This document shows, piece by piece, positions 1 to 9,742 of a stretch of 64,000 bases of DNA. The translations under genes were made by a program, and so were the position numbers. Under the pieces are notes generated by a model. That model saw nothing but the letters and a program-made list of their open reading frames with translations, searched no databases and was not told the DNA's origin. The stretch covers positions 124,001-188,000 of the forward strand of contig CAVPJC010000001.1 in NCBI GenBank assembly GCA_963705155.1. Reading direction: 5' to 3'. This stretch comes from CAVPJC01 sp963705155. GTDB lineage: Bacteria > Chloroflexota > Anaerolineae > Anaerolineales > UBA4823. Within the stretch, counting starts at the first letter, position 1. Each line of letters starts with the position of its first letter.

Positions 1-260
1 TGGAAATGCCCGCCCGGGTAGATCGGAGCGGCGTCCATCCCCTGCCCGCGGACCCCCTGCCTCCGGCCTGTTTTGGCCTGGTGGCACAGGTCAAGATGTA
101 CGAGCTCCTGACCGTCGAAGCCGCCGTAAATGGCGACCGCCAGGCGGCTTACCAGGCCTTGCTGGCTCATCCGCTTGGTCCCATGGCCGACCAGGTGCAG
201 GCAGTTTTAGACGACATGCTCGAAACCAACCGGGCGTGGCTGCCGCAATTCTTCAAATGA
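1..260 (+). CDS. GH4-type glycosidase, C-terminal fragment
   Basis: This is the last 86 or so codons of a gene that starts before the window; the reading frame is open from base 3. The visible tail contains a segment like MYELLTVEAAVNGDR followed by an ALLAHPLGPMADQ stretch and an end in NRAWLPQFF. That pattern is typical of the C-terminus of glycoside hydrolase family 4 (6-phospho-glucosidases and alpha-galactosidases that use NAD and a divalent metal). The catalytic N-terminal part is not visible, so substrate cannot be given. Its stop codon overlaps the start of the downstream sugar kinase (ATGA), which implies translational coupling in a sugar-utilisation operon. Confidence 0.7.
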   Translation, partial: EMPARVDRSGVHPLPADPLPPACFGLVAQVKMYELLTVEAAVNGDRQAAYQALLAHPLGPMADQVQAVLDDMLETNRAWLPQFFK

Positions 261-1244
261 AGTATTTTCTGGGCCTGGATATTGGCGGCAGTAAAACTCA
301 TGCCCTGGTGGCCGATGAAACCGGGCTGGCGCTGGGCTTCGGGGCGGGAGGAGCGGGCAACTGGCAGGAGGTTGGTTACGACGGCCTGCAGGCCGTGTCC
401 CGCCGGGTCATCCGGCAAGCGCTGCGTTCTGCCGGATTGCGTCTGGAACAAATCGAGCGCGGCAGGCTTTGGCATTGCCGGCTACGATTGGCCTTCTCAG
501 CGCCAGGCGCATCTCGATGCTCTGGCCCCGCTGGGGTTCGCCTGCCCGCTGGAGCTGACCAACAACTCCATCATAGGTCTGCTCGCCGGGGCGCCTCAAG
601 GTTGGGGCGTGGTGGTCATCGCCGGCACGGGCAACAACTGCCGGGGCCGTGACCGCCGCGGCCGCGAAGGCCGGATTACCGGCGAAGGCATCCGGTTTGG
701 TGAATTTGGCGGCGGTGGGGAGATCGTCTTCAAGGCCATCCAGTCGGTGGCGCATGCCTGGACATTGCGCGGTCCCCACACGGCTCTGACCGGGCTGTTC
801 ATGCATCTGGCAGGGGCCGAAAGCCTGTCAGACCTGATCGAAGGCATTGATCTGCAGCGCTACACGCCAGAGGCAGGCTGGGCGCTGGCTGTCTTTCAGG
901 CGGCGCGTTCAGGCGATCCGGTTGCGCAGGCGGTGATTGCCTGGTCTGCCCGCGAGCTGGGCAAATCAGCTTGCGCCGTCATTCGCCAGCTTGGCATCGA
1001 AAAAGAAACCTTCGATGTCGTCCTGGTCGGAAGTGTTTTCGATGGTGGAGACCTGTACACCGACCCGCTGCGCGAGACCATTCATAAAACCGCCCCGGAC
1101 GCCCACCTGGTACGGCTGGCGGCGCCTCCGGTGGTGGGTGGTGTAGTGCTCGCCATGCAAAAAACCGGCCTGGAGACCGGTCATCTTCATCAACACCTGA
1201 CAGAGACAACCATGAGGATTGTACCGTTCCGGCGGGACGGCTGA
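257..1244 (+). CDS. BadF/BadG/BcrA/BcrD-family ATPase, likely N-acetylglucosamine-type kinase
   Basis: The protein opens with YFLGLDIGGSKTHALVAD, the phosphate-1 motif of ASKHA-fold sugar kinases, and later shows VVVIAGTGNN and a GEFGGGGEI loop, as in the BadF/BadG family that includes N-acetylglucosamine kinase. It would phosphorylate a sugar, fitting its coupling to the GH4 gene just upstream (ATGA overlap at 257-260). The frame breaks near 460, where an extra G in GCGGCAGG separates the first 68 codons from the rest; family similarity continues on both sides, so one base is probably spurious. The combined length of about 329 residues is normal for the family. The true substrate is not determined by the sequence. 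Confidence 0.75.
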
Positions 1245-1343
1245 AAATCGATGGGTGCATTCATCAGCGGCTCAGCAAACGCACACATTTTTCAAATCAC
1301 TTCTTAACAATTTCTGAACATGTGCCTGCTATCCTTGTCAATA

Positions 1344-1379
1344 GATCCACGGTGGATCAAATAATCGATCTCTCGATTA
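1344..1379. promoter_or_regulatory. Two adjacent palindromes upstream of the exported repeat protein
   Basis: GATCCAC-G-GTGGATC (1344-1358) is a perfect 7-bp inverted repeat with a 1-bp spacer. TAATCGA-TCTC-TCGATTA (1362-1379) is a second perfect 7-bp repeat. They lie 32-67 bases before the ATG at 1411, which has an AAGGAG ribosome site at 1393-1398. The position suits an operator for a dimeric repressor or activator; the two-component system downstream is one possible owner, but this is inference. Confidence 0.5.
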
Positions 1380-1410
1380 ACCAACACATGACAAGGAGTT
1401 AACAAGTACG

Positions 1411-2230
1411 ATGAACATCAAAAGAACGCTGGTTATCTTATCCGTGAGTGCACTGGTGCTGGCAGCCGCCTTTGGCGTGGCTGTTTACAGCAAAGCCAAC
1501 GCTCAATCATCCACACCTGCGGCGCCCTCCACCACCGCTCCATCTGAGAAAGGCCCCGGCCACCGAGGTTTTGACAGGGGTTTTGGCGGCGCCAGCAGCA
1601 ATGAAGACCTGGCCAGCGCCCTCGGAATCTACGACAGACGAGCTGACCACCGCCTACCAGACGGCCAATGAAGCTGCCCTGGTCAAGGCCGTTGATGCGG
1701 GCCTGATTACTCAGGCTCAGGCCGACGAGCTGCGCTCGCGGGGGCAGGCTTTTCCCTTCGGTGGACGTGGGGGTGGGTGGTTCGATCAGAGCGGAATCGA
1801 CTTTGAAGCCCTGCTGGCCGATGCCCTGGGCATCAGCGTAGACGATCTCCAGGCTGCATACGCCACAGCATACAATACCCGCATCGACCAGGCGGTCACA
1901 GACGGCAACCTTACGCAGGAGCAGGCCGACCTGATGAAAGGCCAGTATGCGCTCTCCCACAGCGAGAGCTTCCAGACTGCGCTTCAGTCTGCCTATGAAG
2001 CTGCCGTGCAGCAGGCCGTTTCGGATGGGGTCATCACCCAGGCCCAGGCTGACCTGATTTTGCAGAATCAGACCAATGGCAAAGGTTTCCCTGGATTTTT
2101 CGGACCCGGCGGTGGTGATTTTGGCCGCCGCGGCGGGTTTGATCACCACGGCGGCGGGTGGAATGCGGTCCCTGGCTTACCTGTACAACCAGCGGCGCCT
2201 TCTACGGCGCCCAGCGGAACAAGCGGCTAA
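1411..2230 (+). CDS. Exported protein with repeated AVDAGLITQAQAD-type helices
   Basis: An N-terminal signal sequence is clear: MNIKR, then about 18 hydrophobic residues and a KANAQ cleavage region. The mature part is a Gly-rich segment followed by three copies of an alanine-rich module that ends in a phrase such as AVDAGLITQAQADEL, AVTDGNLTQEQADLM or AVSDGVITQAQADLI. Each copy is preceded by LGIS-type DELTTAYQTA sequence. The C-terminus is rich in Gly, Phe and Pro. The frame breaks near 1630 (an extra A in ATCTACGACAG), so codons before and after are in different frames. I know no enzymatic function for such proteins; the repeats look like short paired helices. The downstream two-component system could sense the same envelope condition, but this is only neighbourhood evidence. 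Confidence 0.65.
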
Positions 2231-2248
2231 CCTGTGCTGAAGTGAACT

Positions 2249-2302
2249 AACCCTTATGATTGAGTTCCCGGGCCACGACATCGCCCGGGAACTCAAAGGG
2301 TT
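2249..2302 (+). terminator. Long two-part hairpin between the exported protein and the two-component system
   Basis: TGAGTTCCCGGG (2261-2272) pairs perfectly with CCCGGGAACTCA (2284-2295) around an 11-base loop. An outer AACCCTT (2249-2255) pairs with AAGGGTT (2296-2302), leaving a 5-base bulge on the left. It begins 18 bases after the stop at 2230. The following sequence is only weakly T-rich, so it may be a terminator or an mRNA-stabilising structure. It also argues against starting the response regulator at 2256. Confidence 0.6.
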
Positions 2303-2402
2303 ATTCGCGCCGGAAGAACTCGCTGATCCGTCTTATAATAAGCAAGCGCTGCGGAACCAGGTCCATTCCATGCCGGGCGCAGCTCAAACAAAGCGAGAGA
2401 TG

Positions 2403-3089
2403 ATGGCCAAGAAAATACTGGTTGTAGATGATAAACCGGAACTGCGCACCTTGTTAAAGTCCTACCTGAGCCAGGAGGGTTTCGATGTAGTCCAGGCCGC
2501 CAACGGGCAGGAAGCCCTGTATGTGGCCCGCCATGAAAAACCCGACCTGATCATCCTCGATTTGATGATGCCCGAAATGAGCGGATATGACTTCATGCGC
2601 TCTTACAACCGTGAAGCAGACACCCCCATTATTTTGCTCACCGCCCGGCTGGACGAGAACGACAAGGTTCTCGGCCTGGAGTTGGGCGCAGATGATTACG
2701 TGACCAAACCTTTCAGCCCGCGCGAATTGACCGCCCGTGTGCGGGCAGTGCTGCGCCGGCTGGAAAAACAGGCGCCCACCCAGGATATGTTGCGGGCTGG
2801 AAACATCACCCTCGACCGGGGAGGGCGCATCACCACCGTGCTCGGGCAGGCGGTGGACCTGACCCCCTCCGAATTCGATTTGCTCTCCACCCTCATGGCT
2901 ACACCGGGGCGGGTTTTCTCTCGCCTTGAGCTCCTCGACCGCCTGCAAGGCGCCGCTTACGAAGGCTACGAGCGCACCATCGATGTGCACATCCGCAACC
3001 TGCGCATCAAGATCGAACCCGACCCCGCCCACCCGCGTTACATCGAAACCGTTTACGGAGCCGGTTACCGGTTTTCCATCCGGGAATAG
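2403..3089 (+). CDS. OmpR/PhoB-type DNA-binding response regulator
   Basis: The receiver domain begins KKILVVDDKPELR and carries the acidic pair D9/D10, the phosphoacceptor Asp53 in LIILDLMMP, a conserved Thr in ILLTAR, and the Lys of YVTKPF. A winged-helix trans_reg_C domain follows, with ITLDRGG, LTPSEFDLL, the YERTIDVHI region and an ending GAGYRFSIRE. The frame is open from 2256, but that start lies inside a stable hairpin; MAKKILVVDD at 2403 matches the family start, and a TATAAT hexamer at 2334-2339 lies 63 bases upstream. The histidine kinase follows after 14 bases, so the two form a standard two-component operon. The stimulus is unknown. Confidence 0.9.
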   Translation: MAKKILVVDDKPELRTLLKSYLSQEGFDVVQAANGQEALYVARHEKPDLIILDLMMPEMSGYDFMRSYNREADTPIILLTARLDENDKVLGLELGADDYVTKPFSPRELTARVRAVLRRLEKQAPTQDMLRAGNITLDRGGRITTVLGQAVDLTPSEFDLLSTLMATPGRVFSRLELLDRLQGAAYEGYERTIDVHIRNLRIKIEPDPAHPRYIETVYGAGYRFSIRE

Positions 3090-3103
3090 CCCCAGGTAGA
3101 ATT

Positions 3104-4512
3104 ATGCGCTCCATTTCTTTCAAGCTCACAATTGCGTTCCTTCTGGTTGGCTTAACCGGATCGATCCTGGTGGCTGCCATTTCCCTGCTGCGCACCGCCT
3201 CCGCCTTTGACCAGTTTATTGTCAGCCGGGAACAGCAGGCGCTCGTAAACAACCTGTCCCAGCACTATGCCACTTACGGCAGCTGGGATCATGTCGGGAC
3301 AACGCTTCCGATGTTAAACAACACGCCGCCTTCACGCGGTTTTGACGACGGCAAAGATTTCCGGCGCGATTGGAAGGGTTTCACACTGGTTGGGGCCGAT
3401 GGCAGCGTGGCTTACAGCCTGCAGCCAGAACAGATCGGCAAAAAAGCCAGCGCCAGCGAGCTGAAACGAGCCGTTCCAATTGAATCGGATGGTAAGACGG
3501 TCGGCTGGTTGTTATTGGCCCCGGTTCAGCGAGATTGGGTTCCCACCTCGCCTGAAGCGCTGTTCTTACGCAATATCACCTCAGCCACCCTGGTCAGCGC
3601 CCTGGTGGCAGCCGGCCTGGCGCTGATCCTTGGCGGGCTGTTGGCCTTTACACTCACCCGCTCGCTGCGCGAGATGACCGAAGCCACCGTGGCCATCGCC
3701 GGAGGCAAACTGGGTCAGCAGGTGAAGGTTCGCTCCAAAGACGAGCTCGGCGAGCTGGCGACTTCATTAACAAAATGAGTCTGGATCTCGAGCAAGCCAC
3801 GTCCGCCCGCCGCCAGATGACTGCCGATATTGCCCATGACCTGCGCTCGCCGCTGAGCGTCATCTCAGGCTATGCCGAGGCCCTGAGTGATGGAAAACTA
3901 CCCGGCACACCCGAGATTTACCACATTTTGCACCAGGAAACCCAGCACTTGAGCCACCTGGTGGAAGATTTGCGCACGCTCTCCCTGGCAGATGCCGGCG
4001 AGCTTACCCTGAACCGCCAGACCATCCATCCCGCAACCATCCTGGAGCGAGAGGCCGCCCGTCACGCGGTGACCGCCGAGCAGCGAGGCCTTTCGCTGCG
4101 CATGGTGGTGGAGCAGAATCTTCCATCACTGAACGTCGATCCGGAACGCATGGCCCAGGTATTGGATAATTTGATCATGAACGCCTTCCGGTACACGCCA
4201 CATGGTGGAGAGGTGATCCTGGCTGCCAGCGCATCCGGCAAAAAAGTGCGGCTGCAAGTGCGGGATGCCGGCAGCGGCATCGCACCCGAAGATTTGCCGC
4301 ATATTTTTGACCGCTTCTACCGGGGTGATAAAGCCCGCCTGCAGAACGGCAAATCAGGTCTGGGCCTGGCAATTGCAAAATCCATCATAGAAGCTCATGG
4401 GGGCTCCATCGCGGTCGAAAGTTCTCCGGGTCAGGGGGCGACTTTCACCATCAGTCTGGATGCAAGCGATTTTTTGTCCTCCGAACCGCCGCGGACGAAA
4501 CGGGGTTTTTAA
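3104..4512 (+). CDS. Membrane sensor histidine kinase (HAMP, HisKA, HATPase)
   Basis: The N-terminus has a transmembrane helix at about residues 7-29, an extracytoplasmic sensor region of roughly 120 residues, and a second helix ending before TRSLREMTEAT. A HAMP domain follows, then the dimerisation/phosphorylation helix with DIAHDLRSPL (phospho-His), and an ATPase domain with the N box NLIMNAFRYTPHG, the G1 box DAGSGI, the F box FDRFYRGDKA and the G2 box GLGLAI. A base is missing near 3770: TCATTAAC should probably read TCATTCAAC, restoring the HAMP ending SFNKM. Without that correction the sensor half stops at 3778 and the kinase half starts at 3775. It pairs with the response regulator just upstream. 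Confidence 0.88.
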
Positions 4513-4531
4513 TATCACCAGGCTGCAATTA

Positions 4532-4565
4532 TGGTATAAGTGGTCTGGAAATCGTTTAGGAGGTA
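4532..4565 (+). promoter_or_regulatory. Extended -10 promoter and ribosome site for the KAS III-like gene
   Basis: TGGTATAAG at 4532-4540 is an extended -10 element (TGn followed by TATAAG). A strong TAGGAGGT ribosome site at 4557-4564 sits 8 bases before the ATG at 4573. No good -35 hexamer is visible, as is usual for extended -10 promoters. Confidence 0.55.
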
Positions 4566-4572
4566 ATGACCG

Positions 4573-5829
4573 ATGGTAGATCATGATGCTGCTCCAGTTC
4601 CGTTTCAATCTTTTTTCGAACGCCCTCGCACAGAGTTAGCCACAATCTGGCGAGGTGTGCGCATCGGAATTGAACGAGTTTTTAACGCCCAGGTAGGTAT
4701 TGGCGGCGCCTATGGCACCTGGGGCGAGAGTTTCGATAACCAGACCCTGCCCGGTTTGGTGGAGGCGCGCCTGGGAAGCCCGCTGCCTGAAACGGAGATG
4801 CTCAACCTGGCCGAGCTCGGGTTCACCAGCCGCCATCACGTGAGCGGATTATCTGAAGAAGATAACAACCAACTCGAGATCGAGGTTGGCGCCCGGTTTC
4901 TCCGCGAGGCCGCCGGAGCCTGCGGATGGGAAACATCCGAGGTGCAGGGTGTTTTGATTGGCTTGAGCGCGCCGCTGAGCGCGGATTACATCGAAACAAT
5001 CGCCTGCGCCGCCGGCATCCCTGCAAGCGCCCTGAAAGTGAGCGTGCATAAAGCTTGCGACAGTTCTGTGGGTAGTCTGCACCTGGCTTTGAACCCCGCT
5101 TTGCCGGAAAACGAACATCTATCCCTGAATCTGGCAGAAACGCTCTACGGCAAAAAAATCCTGGTCGGCGGCATCGAGGCGTTGAGCCGGTTTTTGGATA
5201 CATCCAAAGACACCAACGCCCACCAGCTTTTTGGCAACGGAGCCGGCGTCATCGGTGTCATTCCCGGACAAACGATGAAGTTCCTGGCAGGGAAGAGCCG
5301 CAATGTGTTTGATGAAGAAGGCGTGCTGCAGGTGCGAATGACTTACCCGCACGCTGGCCGCGGCGCAGACAACTCATCCCTGGTCGAGGTTACCCAGACC
5401 GATCGTGAGCACATCCGTGTGGCAGGGCTGATGCACGAGCCTCAGGATGGTTCCAACGTTGTCATGGCTGGCCCAATGGGCATGGTCAAGCTGTTTGTTC
5501 GCACGGGCGTCCAGGTGGTTCAGGATGTGTACAAATCCTACCAGGTGCGCCTGGCAGAAATGGGCGCAACCGGAAAATCCATTGCGGCTGCGATTGTTCA
5601 CCACGCTAATTTCAAAATCAACAAGTTGAAAGAGAAAAACCTGCAGAAGGAGGGCATCTTCCTGCCAATGCCCTGGCTGGTGAGCGAGTTCGGCAACGTC
5701 AGCGCAGCTTCCAACATGATCGCCTTCCTGCGCCAACTGCCTGCCCTCAAACCCGGCGACCATGTCATGATGGATGGTTTCGGCGCAGGCACATATTACG
5801 ACACGCTGGTTGTCGAGCTGCAAAGCTAA
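4573..5829 (+). CDS. 3-oxoacyl-ACP synthase III / HMG-CoA-synthase-like condensing enzyme
   Basis: The 418-residue protein has the thiolase-fold condensing-enzyme triad in KAS III order: Cys162 in HKACDSSVG, His343 in IVHHANFKIN (compare HQAN of FabH), and Asn375 in EFGNVSAASN. A C-terminal MDGFGAGTYYDTLVVEL matches the glycine-rich end of FabH relatives. The protein is about 100 residues longer than FabH because of an N-terminal extension and inserts, so it may not be the fatty acid initiation enzyme; a role in condensing an unusual acyl-CoA or acyl-ACP is as likely. It stands alone between its own promoter and a hairpin terminator. The start is set by the strong ribosome site 8 bases upstream. 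Confidence 0.75.
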   Translation: MVDHDAAPVPFQSFFERPRTELATIWRGVRIGIERVFNAQVGIGGAYGTWGESFDNQTLPGLVEARLGSPLPETEMLNLAELGFTSRHHVSGLSEEDNNQLEIEVGARFLREAAGACGWETSEVQGVLIGLSAPLSADYIETIACAAGIPASALKVSVHKACDSSVGSLHLALNPALPENEHLSLNLAETLYGKKILVGGIEALSRFLDTSKDTNAHQLFGNGAGVIGVIPGQTMKFLAGKSRNVFDEEGVLQVRMTYPHAGRGADNSSLVEVTQTDREHIRVAGLMHEPQDGSNVVMAGPMGMVKLFVRTGVQVVQDVYKSYQVRLAEMGATGKSIAAAIVHHANFKINKLKEKNLQKEGIFLPMPWLVSEFGNVSAASNMIAFLRQLPALKPGDHVMMDGFGAGTYYDTLVVELQS

Positions 5830-5846
5830 GAAAACTTCGTAAAAAG

Positions 5847-5880
5847 CAAGAGCGGGTTTTGCAGCCCGCTCTTGTTATTT
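5847..5880. terminator. Intrinsic terminator between convergent genes
   Basis: CAAGAGCGGG (5847-5856) pairs perfectly with CCCGCTCTTG (5865-5874) around an 8-base loop and is followed by TTATTT. It lies 18 bases after the KAS III-like stop and abuts the typA stop at 5879. AAAAAG precedes the stem, so it may act in both directions. Confidence 0.8.
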
Positions 5881-7735
5881 AACCTTCGCTGAATTCTTTG
5901 GCTTTCTTGGTCTGTTTGCCCCGATCTTCGGTATTCAAAATGCGCTTGCGAATACGGTAGTTCAACGGCGTCACTTCCAGAAGCTCGTCTTCATTCAGAT
6001 ATTCGATGCACTCGTCCAGGCTCATCTGCAGCGGCGGGGTCAAACGCACGGTGGTATCTGCCCGGGCGGCGCGCATATTGGTGAGGTGCTTCTGCTTGCA
6101 CACATTCACAGAAATGTCCATGGGTTTGGCGTGTTCACCCACCACCATGCCCTCATAAACTTCCACCCCCGGTCCCAGAAACAGCACACCACGCTCTTCA
6201 GCGTTTTTCAGGCCAAAGGTCGTTGTCACGCCGTTCTCCCATGCCATCATCGAACCGCGTTCGCGCGAGGTGATTTCGCCCACCATGGGCATGTAATCAT
6301 GGAACAGGGTGTGCATCACGCCGTTGCCGCGCGTGGCGGTGAGGAACTGGTAGCGGAAACCCAGCAGGCCGCGCGTGGGCGATATATAAACCAGGCGCAC
6401 ATTGCCATCGCTGGTGTTTTCCATCTCCAGCATCTGGCCGCGCCGGGCGCCCAGCATTTCCACCACCACACCCACCGTTTCGGGGCTGGTGTCGATGTGC
6501 ACTTCTTCAAATGGCTCCAGCAGTTCGCCGGCTTCATTCTCACGCAAAATGACTTCCGGGCGGGATACCTGAAACTCGTATCCTTCGCGGCGCATGGTTT
6601 CGATCAGGATCGCCAGGTGCAGCTCGCCGCGCCCTGAGACGATGAAAGTGTCCGCCGCTTCGGTCTCGACAACCCGCAGGGCCACATTGGAGCGCAGCTC
6701 TTCAAACAGGCGCTCGCGCAGCTTGCGCGAGGTGCCCCAGCGTCCCTCACGACCGCTGAAGGGCGACGTGTTGACCCCAAAAGTCATCCGCACCGTTGGC
6801 TCTTCCACCTTGATGGGTGGCAGCGCCACGGCGTTCTCCGGGTCTGCCAGGGTTTCGCCAATGGCAATCCCCTCCAGCCCGGCGAGAGCGACGATTTCCC
6901 CTGCCTCGGCCAAATCCACTTCGGTGCGCGCCAGCCCCTGGTGAACGTACAGGTAGCGGGCGCGTTCGGGCAGCACGCGCCCATCCAGCGTCAGGCGCGC
7001 CAGCGCCTGGCCGGCCTGAATTTTACCGGCAAATACGCGTCCCACTGCCGTGACACCCCGATAGTCGTCATAGCCCAATGTGGTCACCAGCACCTGCAAG
7101 GGGGCGTCCACATCCACTTTTGGCGCGGGGATGTGGCGCAAAATAGCCTGGAACAGCGGCTGCAAATCGGGGCCCAGATCGGGGGTCATTCCGGCGCGGG
7201 CCGTGACGGCATTGGTGTACACCACCGGGAAGCTGGCCTGCTCCTCATCTGCCCCCAGCTCGATGAACAGGTCAAAAGTCTGGTTGAGCACGCGCTGCGG
7301 CTCGGCGTCTTTACGATCCACCTTATTGACCACCACAATGGCCTTGTGACCAATTTCCAGGGCCTTTTTCAGCACAAAGCGCGTTTGCGGCATCGGCCCT
7401 TCGGCGGCATCCACCAGCAGCAGCACGCCATCCACCATGTTCATCACCCGCTCCACCTCGCCGCCAAAATCGGCGTGACCGGGCGTATCGACAATGTTAA
7501 TTTTTACATTTTTCTGGGCAACTGCATCCCAGATGCTGATGGAGGTGTTTTTTGCCAGGATGGTGATGCCGCGTTCGCGTTCCAGGTCGTTCGAATCCAT
7601 CACACGCTCGGCGACCTGCTGGTTATCACGAAAAACGCGCGCCTGGCGCAGCAAACCGTCCACCAGGGTTGTCTTTCCGTGGTCAACGTGAGCGATGATG
7701 GCAATATTTCTCAGCTCGTTGCGTTCAACTTTCAT
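5879..7735 (-). CDS. typA: Translational GTPase TypA/BipA
   Basis: The protein starts MKVERNELRNIAIIAHVDHG and has the G motifs of ribosome-binding GTPases: AHVDHGKTTL (G1), ERGITILAKN (G2), DTPGHADFGGEV (G3) and VVNKVDRKDA (G4). Domain II, an EF-G-like domain V and the TypA-specific C-terminal region (GEHAKPMDISVNVCKQKHLTNMR in pieces) follow in order. It is 619 residues, normal for TypA, with no frameshift. TypA binds the ribosome and supports large-subunit assembly and growth under stress such as cold. The frame is open further upstream to 7792, but the start at 7735 matches the family and has an AAGG site upstream. The gene has no obvious operon partner. Confidence 0.95.
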   Translation of the reverse strand: MKVERNELRNIAIIAHVDHGKTTLVDGLLRQARVFRDNQQVAERVMDSNDLERERGITILAKNTSISIWDAVAQKNVKINIVDTPGHADFGGEVERVMNMVDGVLLLVDAAEGPMPQTRFVLKKALEIGHKAIVVVNKVDRKDAEPQRVLNQTFDLFIELGADEEQASFPVVYTNAVTARAGMTPDLGPDLQPLFQAILRHIPAPKVDVDAPLQVLVTTLGYDDYRGVTAVGRVFAGKIQAGQALARLTLDGRVLPERARYLYVHQGLARTEVDLAEAGEIVALAGLEGIAIGETLADPENAVALPPIKVEEPTVRMTFGVNTSPFSGREGRWGTSRKLRERLFEELRSNVALRVVETEAADTFIVSGRGELHLAILIETMRREGYEFQVSRPEVILRENEAGELLEPFEEVHIDTSPETVGVVVEMLGARRGQMLEMENTSDGNVRLVYISPTRGLLGFRYQFLTATRGNGVMHTLFHDYMPMVGEITSRERGSMMAWENGVTTTFGLKNAEERGVLFLGPGVEVYEGMVVGEHAKPMDISVNVCKQKHLTNMRAARADTTVRLTPPLQMSLDECIEYLNEDELLEVTPLNYRIRKRILNTEDRGKQTKKAKEFSEG

Positions 7736-7869
7736 ATGCCTTACAGTCCTTACCCAAACCAAAATACGCTGCGGATGGGTGTGTCTCCCCATCTACACAG
7801 CCTTTTATCTTATCAGAGGGCGGGTATTTTGGATAGGTGCGGACAAAAACTGGAATCGGATGCAGGCGA

Positions 7870-8430
7870 TTACAATTCCAGGGCCAGCACCGGGCGAACC
7901 GGATGCTCACGCCAGACGCTGAACCCGGCGGCCAGGAACATGGCCTCCGGCCCATTCCAAAGATCGTCCACATCCAGGCTTTCCCCGCGCCTGGGAAAAG
8001 CCTCTACGCGCTGCACACCCCTCTGGCGCAAATCGATCAGAACCGCCTGCAGCAGCCGCTCCGCCAGTCCCTGCCGGCGATAGGCTGGCAAAATAAAAAA
8101 GCAGGTAATGGCCCACGTGTTGGCGTCAGGTATAAGCTCAAATTGCCGCACCAGCTTCTCAAGCCGGTCGCGCCTGCCGGCCTGGCACCAGCCCACCGGA
8201 TCGCTGCCATCATAGGCCAGGTAGCCGTCATATTCGCCGGCCTGCAGCAGCGCTTCCCGCAAAGCCAGATTTTGTTCTGCGCTGCGCTCTCCCCAGCCAT
8301 CCCAGGTGGGCACCCACCACGCAATGCAGTAGCACCACCCGCCGCCAGGGTGAGATTGGTGCAGGCGGAAAAAGTCTTCCCGCCAGGCAGGCTCAAAGCG
8401 GACAACGCGCAGGTTTTCCGGGCCTTCCAT
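7870..8430 (-). CDS. GNAT-family N-acetyltransferase
   Basis: The protein contains WAITCFFILPAYRRQGLAERLL, where the R-R-Q-G-L segment is the acetyl-CoA pyrophosphate-binding loop of GNAT enzymes. The early part, WCYCIAWWVPTWDGW, is aromatic-rich as in a small GNAT subgroup seen in actinobacteria and Chloroflexota. A start at MEGPENLRVVRF places the gene 7 bases after the stop of the membrane protein upstream on the same strand, so it is probably the last gene of the PadR-membrane protein operon. The acetyl acceptor is unknown. Confidence 0.75.
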   Translation of the reverse strand: MEGPENLRVVRFEPAWREDFFRLHQSHPGGGWCYCIAWWVPTWDGWGERSAEQNLALREALLQAGEYDGYLAYDGSDPVGWCQAGRRDRLEKLVRQFELIPDANTWAITCFFILPAYRRQGLAERLLQAVLIDLRQRGVQRVEAFPRRGESLDVDDLWNGPEAMFLAAGFSVWREHPVRPVLALEL

Positions 8431-8437
8431 CCGTGTT

Positions 8438-9742
8438 TTACCGGGCCAGCGCCAGCCCGGCGCCATCCAGGCTCGCCTGCCGGCTTTCAGGCGGGGTACG
8501 GCCTAACCGGGTCACCAGCCAGCCGCCCAGCAGAATCCAGACGAACCCAAAGGTATAAACCGCCACGGCCTGAGGTGTGGACATGTCATACAATCCGAAA
8601 GGCAGGCTGACCGGGTTGTAGCGGAAGCCAAAGAGCAGGGGCGACATGACCATCAATGGCAGCGCCAGCGGATAAAGCACCACCAGCAGCGCTTGAAGTG
8701 CGTTCTCCAGGGCCCTCTCCGGTAGGCCGCCAGCACGAACAACACCGCGCCACATATGGCCAGCAACAGGCCCAGAAAGATGACGGGGTTGGTGGCAGCA
8801 ATCATTCCGTCTGTCCCTATGCTCCAGAACACGCGCAAATCTCCGATCCCCAAAAGCAGAAAAGCCGCCAGATTCCCGCCCAGGTTTAGAAACAGACCGG
8901 CCACAACCAACCGGTATCCGGTGATTTCGGCGCGCCCGCCTGCGCGCGCCACCTGCCGGGCAGACCAGGCCAATAAGGGGCCAATGATCATGCCTGCACA
9001 TCCAAACAGCGGAGGCACCAGGTTATAGAACAGCTCCCCCAGCGATGCAGGGCTGGCATGCTCCGGTGGAAGGTCGTTGAGGTAGGTGCGCACATAGGCC
9101 GCAGGCAGGCCAGCAACCAGAATATAACCCAACAAAAGCCACACCCCTCCGCCTGTTTTACCCAGCCGAATAATTAGGGCAGCAACGATTGCCGCCGCAA
9201 GCATCATCCATATCAGCACCCAGCTATCCACGCGGGTCGGCACAAACTCCAGCACGGGCTGCCAGAGAAGCAGCATCGAGGGCAGCAAAGCCAGCATGCC
9301 CCGTACCGGATCGCGCTGAGCGATAATATAAAAGAAAACGGCTATCAGGAATGGCAATACCACGTACGTGTATATATTTTCAAAGCTGGCGGCGTTCATC
9401 CCGCCCATATGCTGAGCAGCGATCATGGGGATCATCAATGCCATCGGAATGACAAATCCATACACACTTGCCGACCAGCGCGGCCAGCCGCGCCGCCAGG
9501 CAAACAACAAAAGCACCGCCTCCGCTCCCAGACCGGCAAACCCAGTCACATTGATAAAGGTTTCGGGCAGTCCCAGACCCAGGCTGTTAAATGCAACCGG
9601 CGTCTAGAACAAACAAAGCAATCAGCACGTACGGCAGACCGGCCAGAAATACATCCTTCCAGGTGCCGCCCGTCGCGCCCCCGCCTGCCAGGGGTTTCTG
9701 CGGTTCTGCAAACAATCCGGTCTCAGCTCGCTTGTCCATCAT
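8438..9742 (-). CDS. Polytopic membrane protein, partner of the PadR regulator
   Basis: About ten hydrophobic helices can be read, starting in the segment MMDKRAETG (9742) and including FVIPMALMIPMIAAQ, YVVLPFLIAVFFYIIA, LIWMMLAAAIVAALII and FLGLLLAICGAVLFVLA. There are no motifs that name a function. Two frame breaks are needed: one near 9600, joining LIALFVLDA to FNSLGLGLPETFINVTG, and one near 8700 before ENALQALLVVLYP. A strong AAAGGAAGG ribosome site precedes the ATGATG at 9742. Membrane proteins encoded directly after PadR regulators are common and are often what the regulator controls. The acetyltransferase follows closely. Confidence 0.55.

Noticed and set aside
3770..3790. Split histidine kinase with separate sensor and kinase genes
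   Set aside because: The ATGA overlap looks like coupling, but it falls in the middle of the HAMP domain, and one added C restores a normal HAMP ending.
6941..8083. 380-codon plus-strand frame across typA and the acetyltransferase
   Set aside because: It is antisense to two conserved genes and has no recognisable motif.
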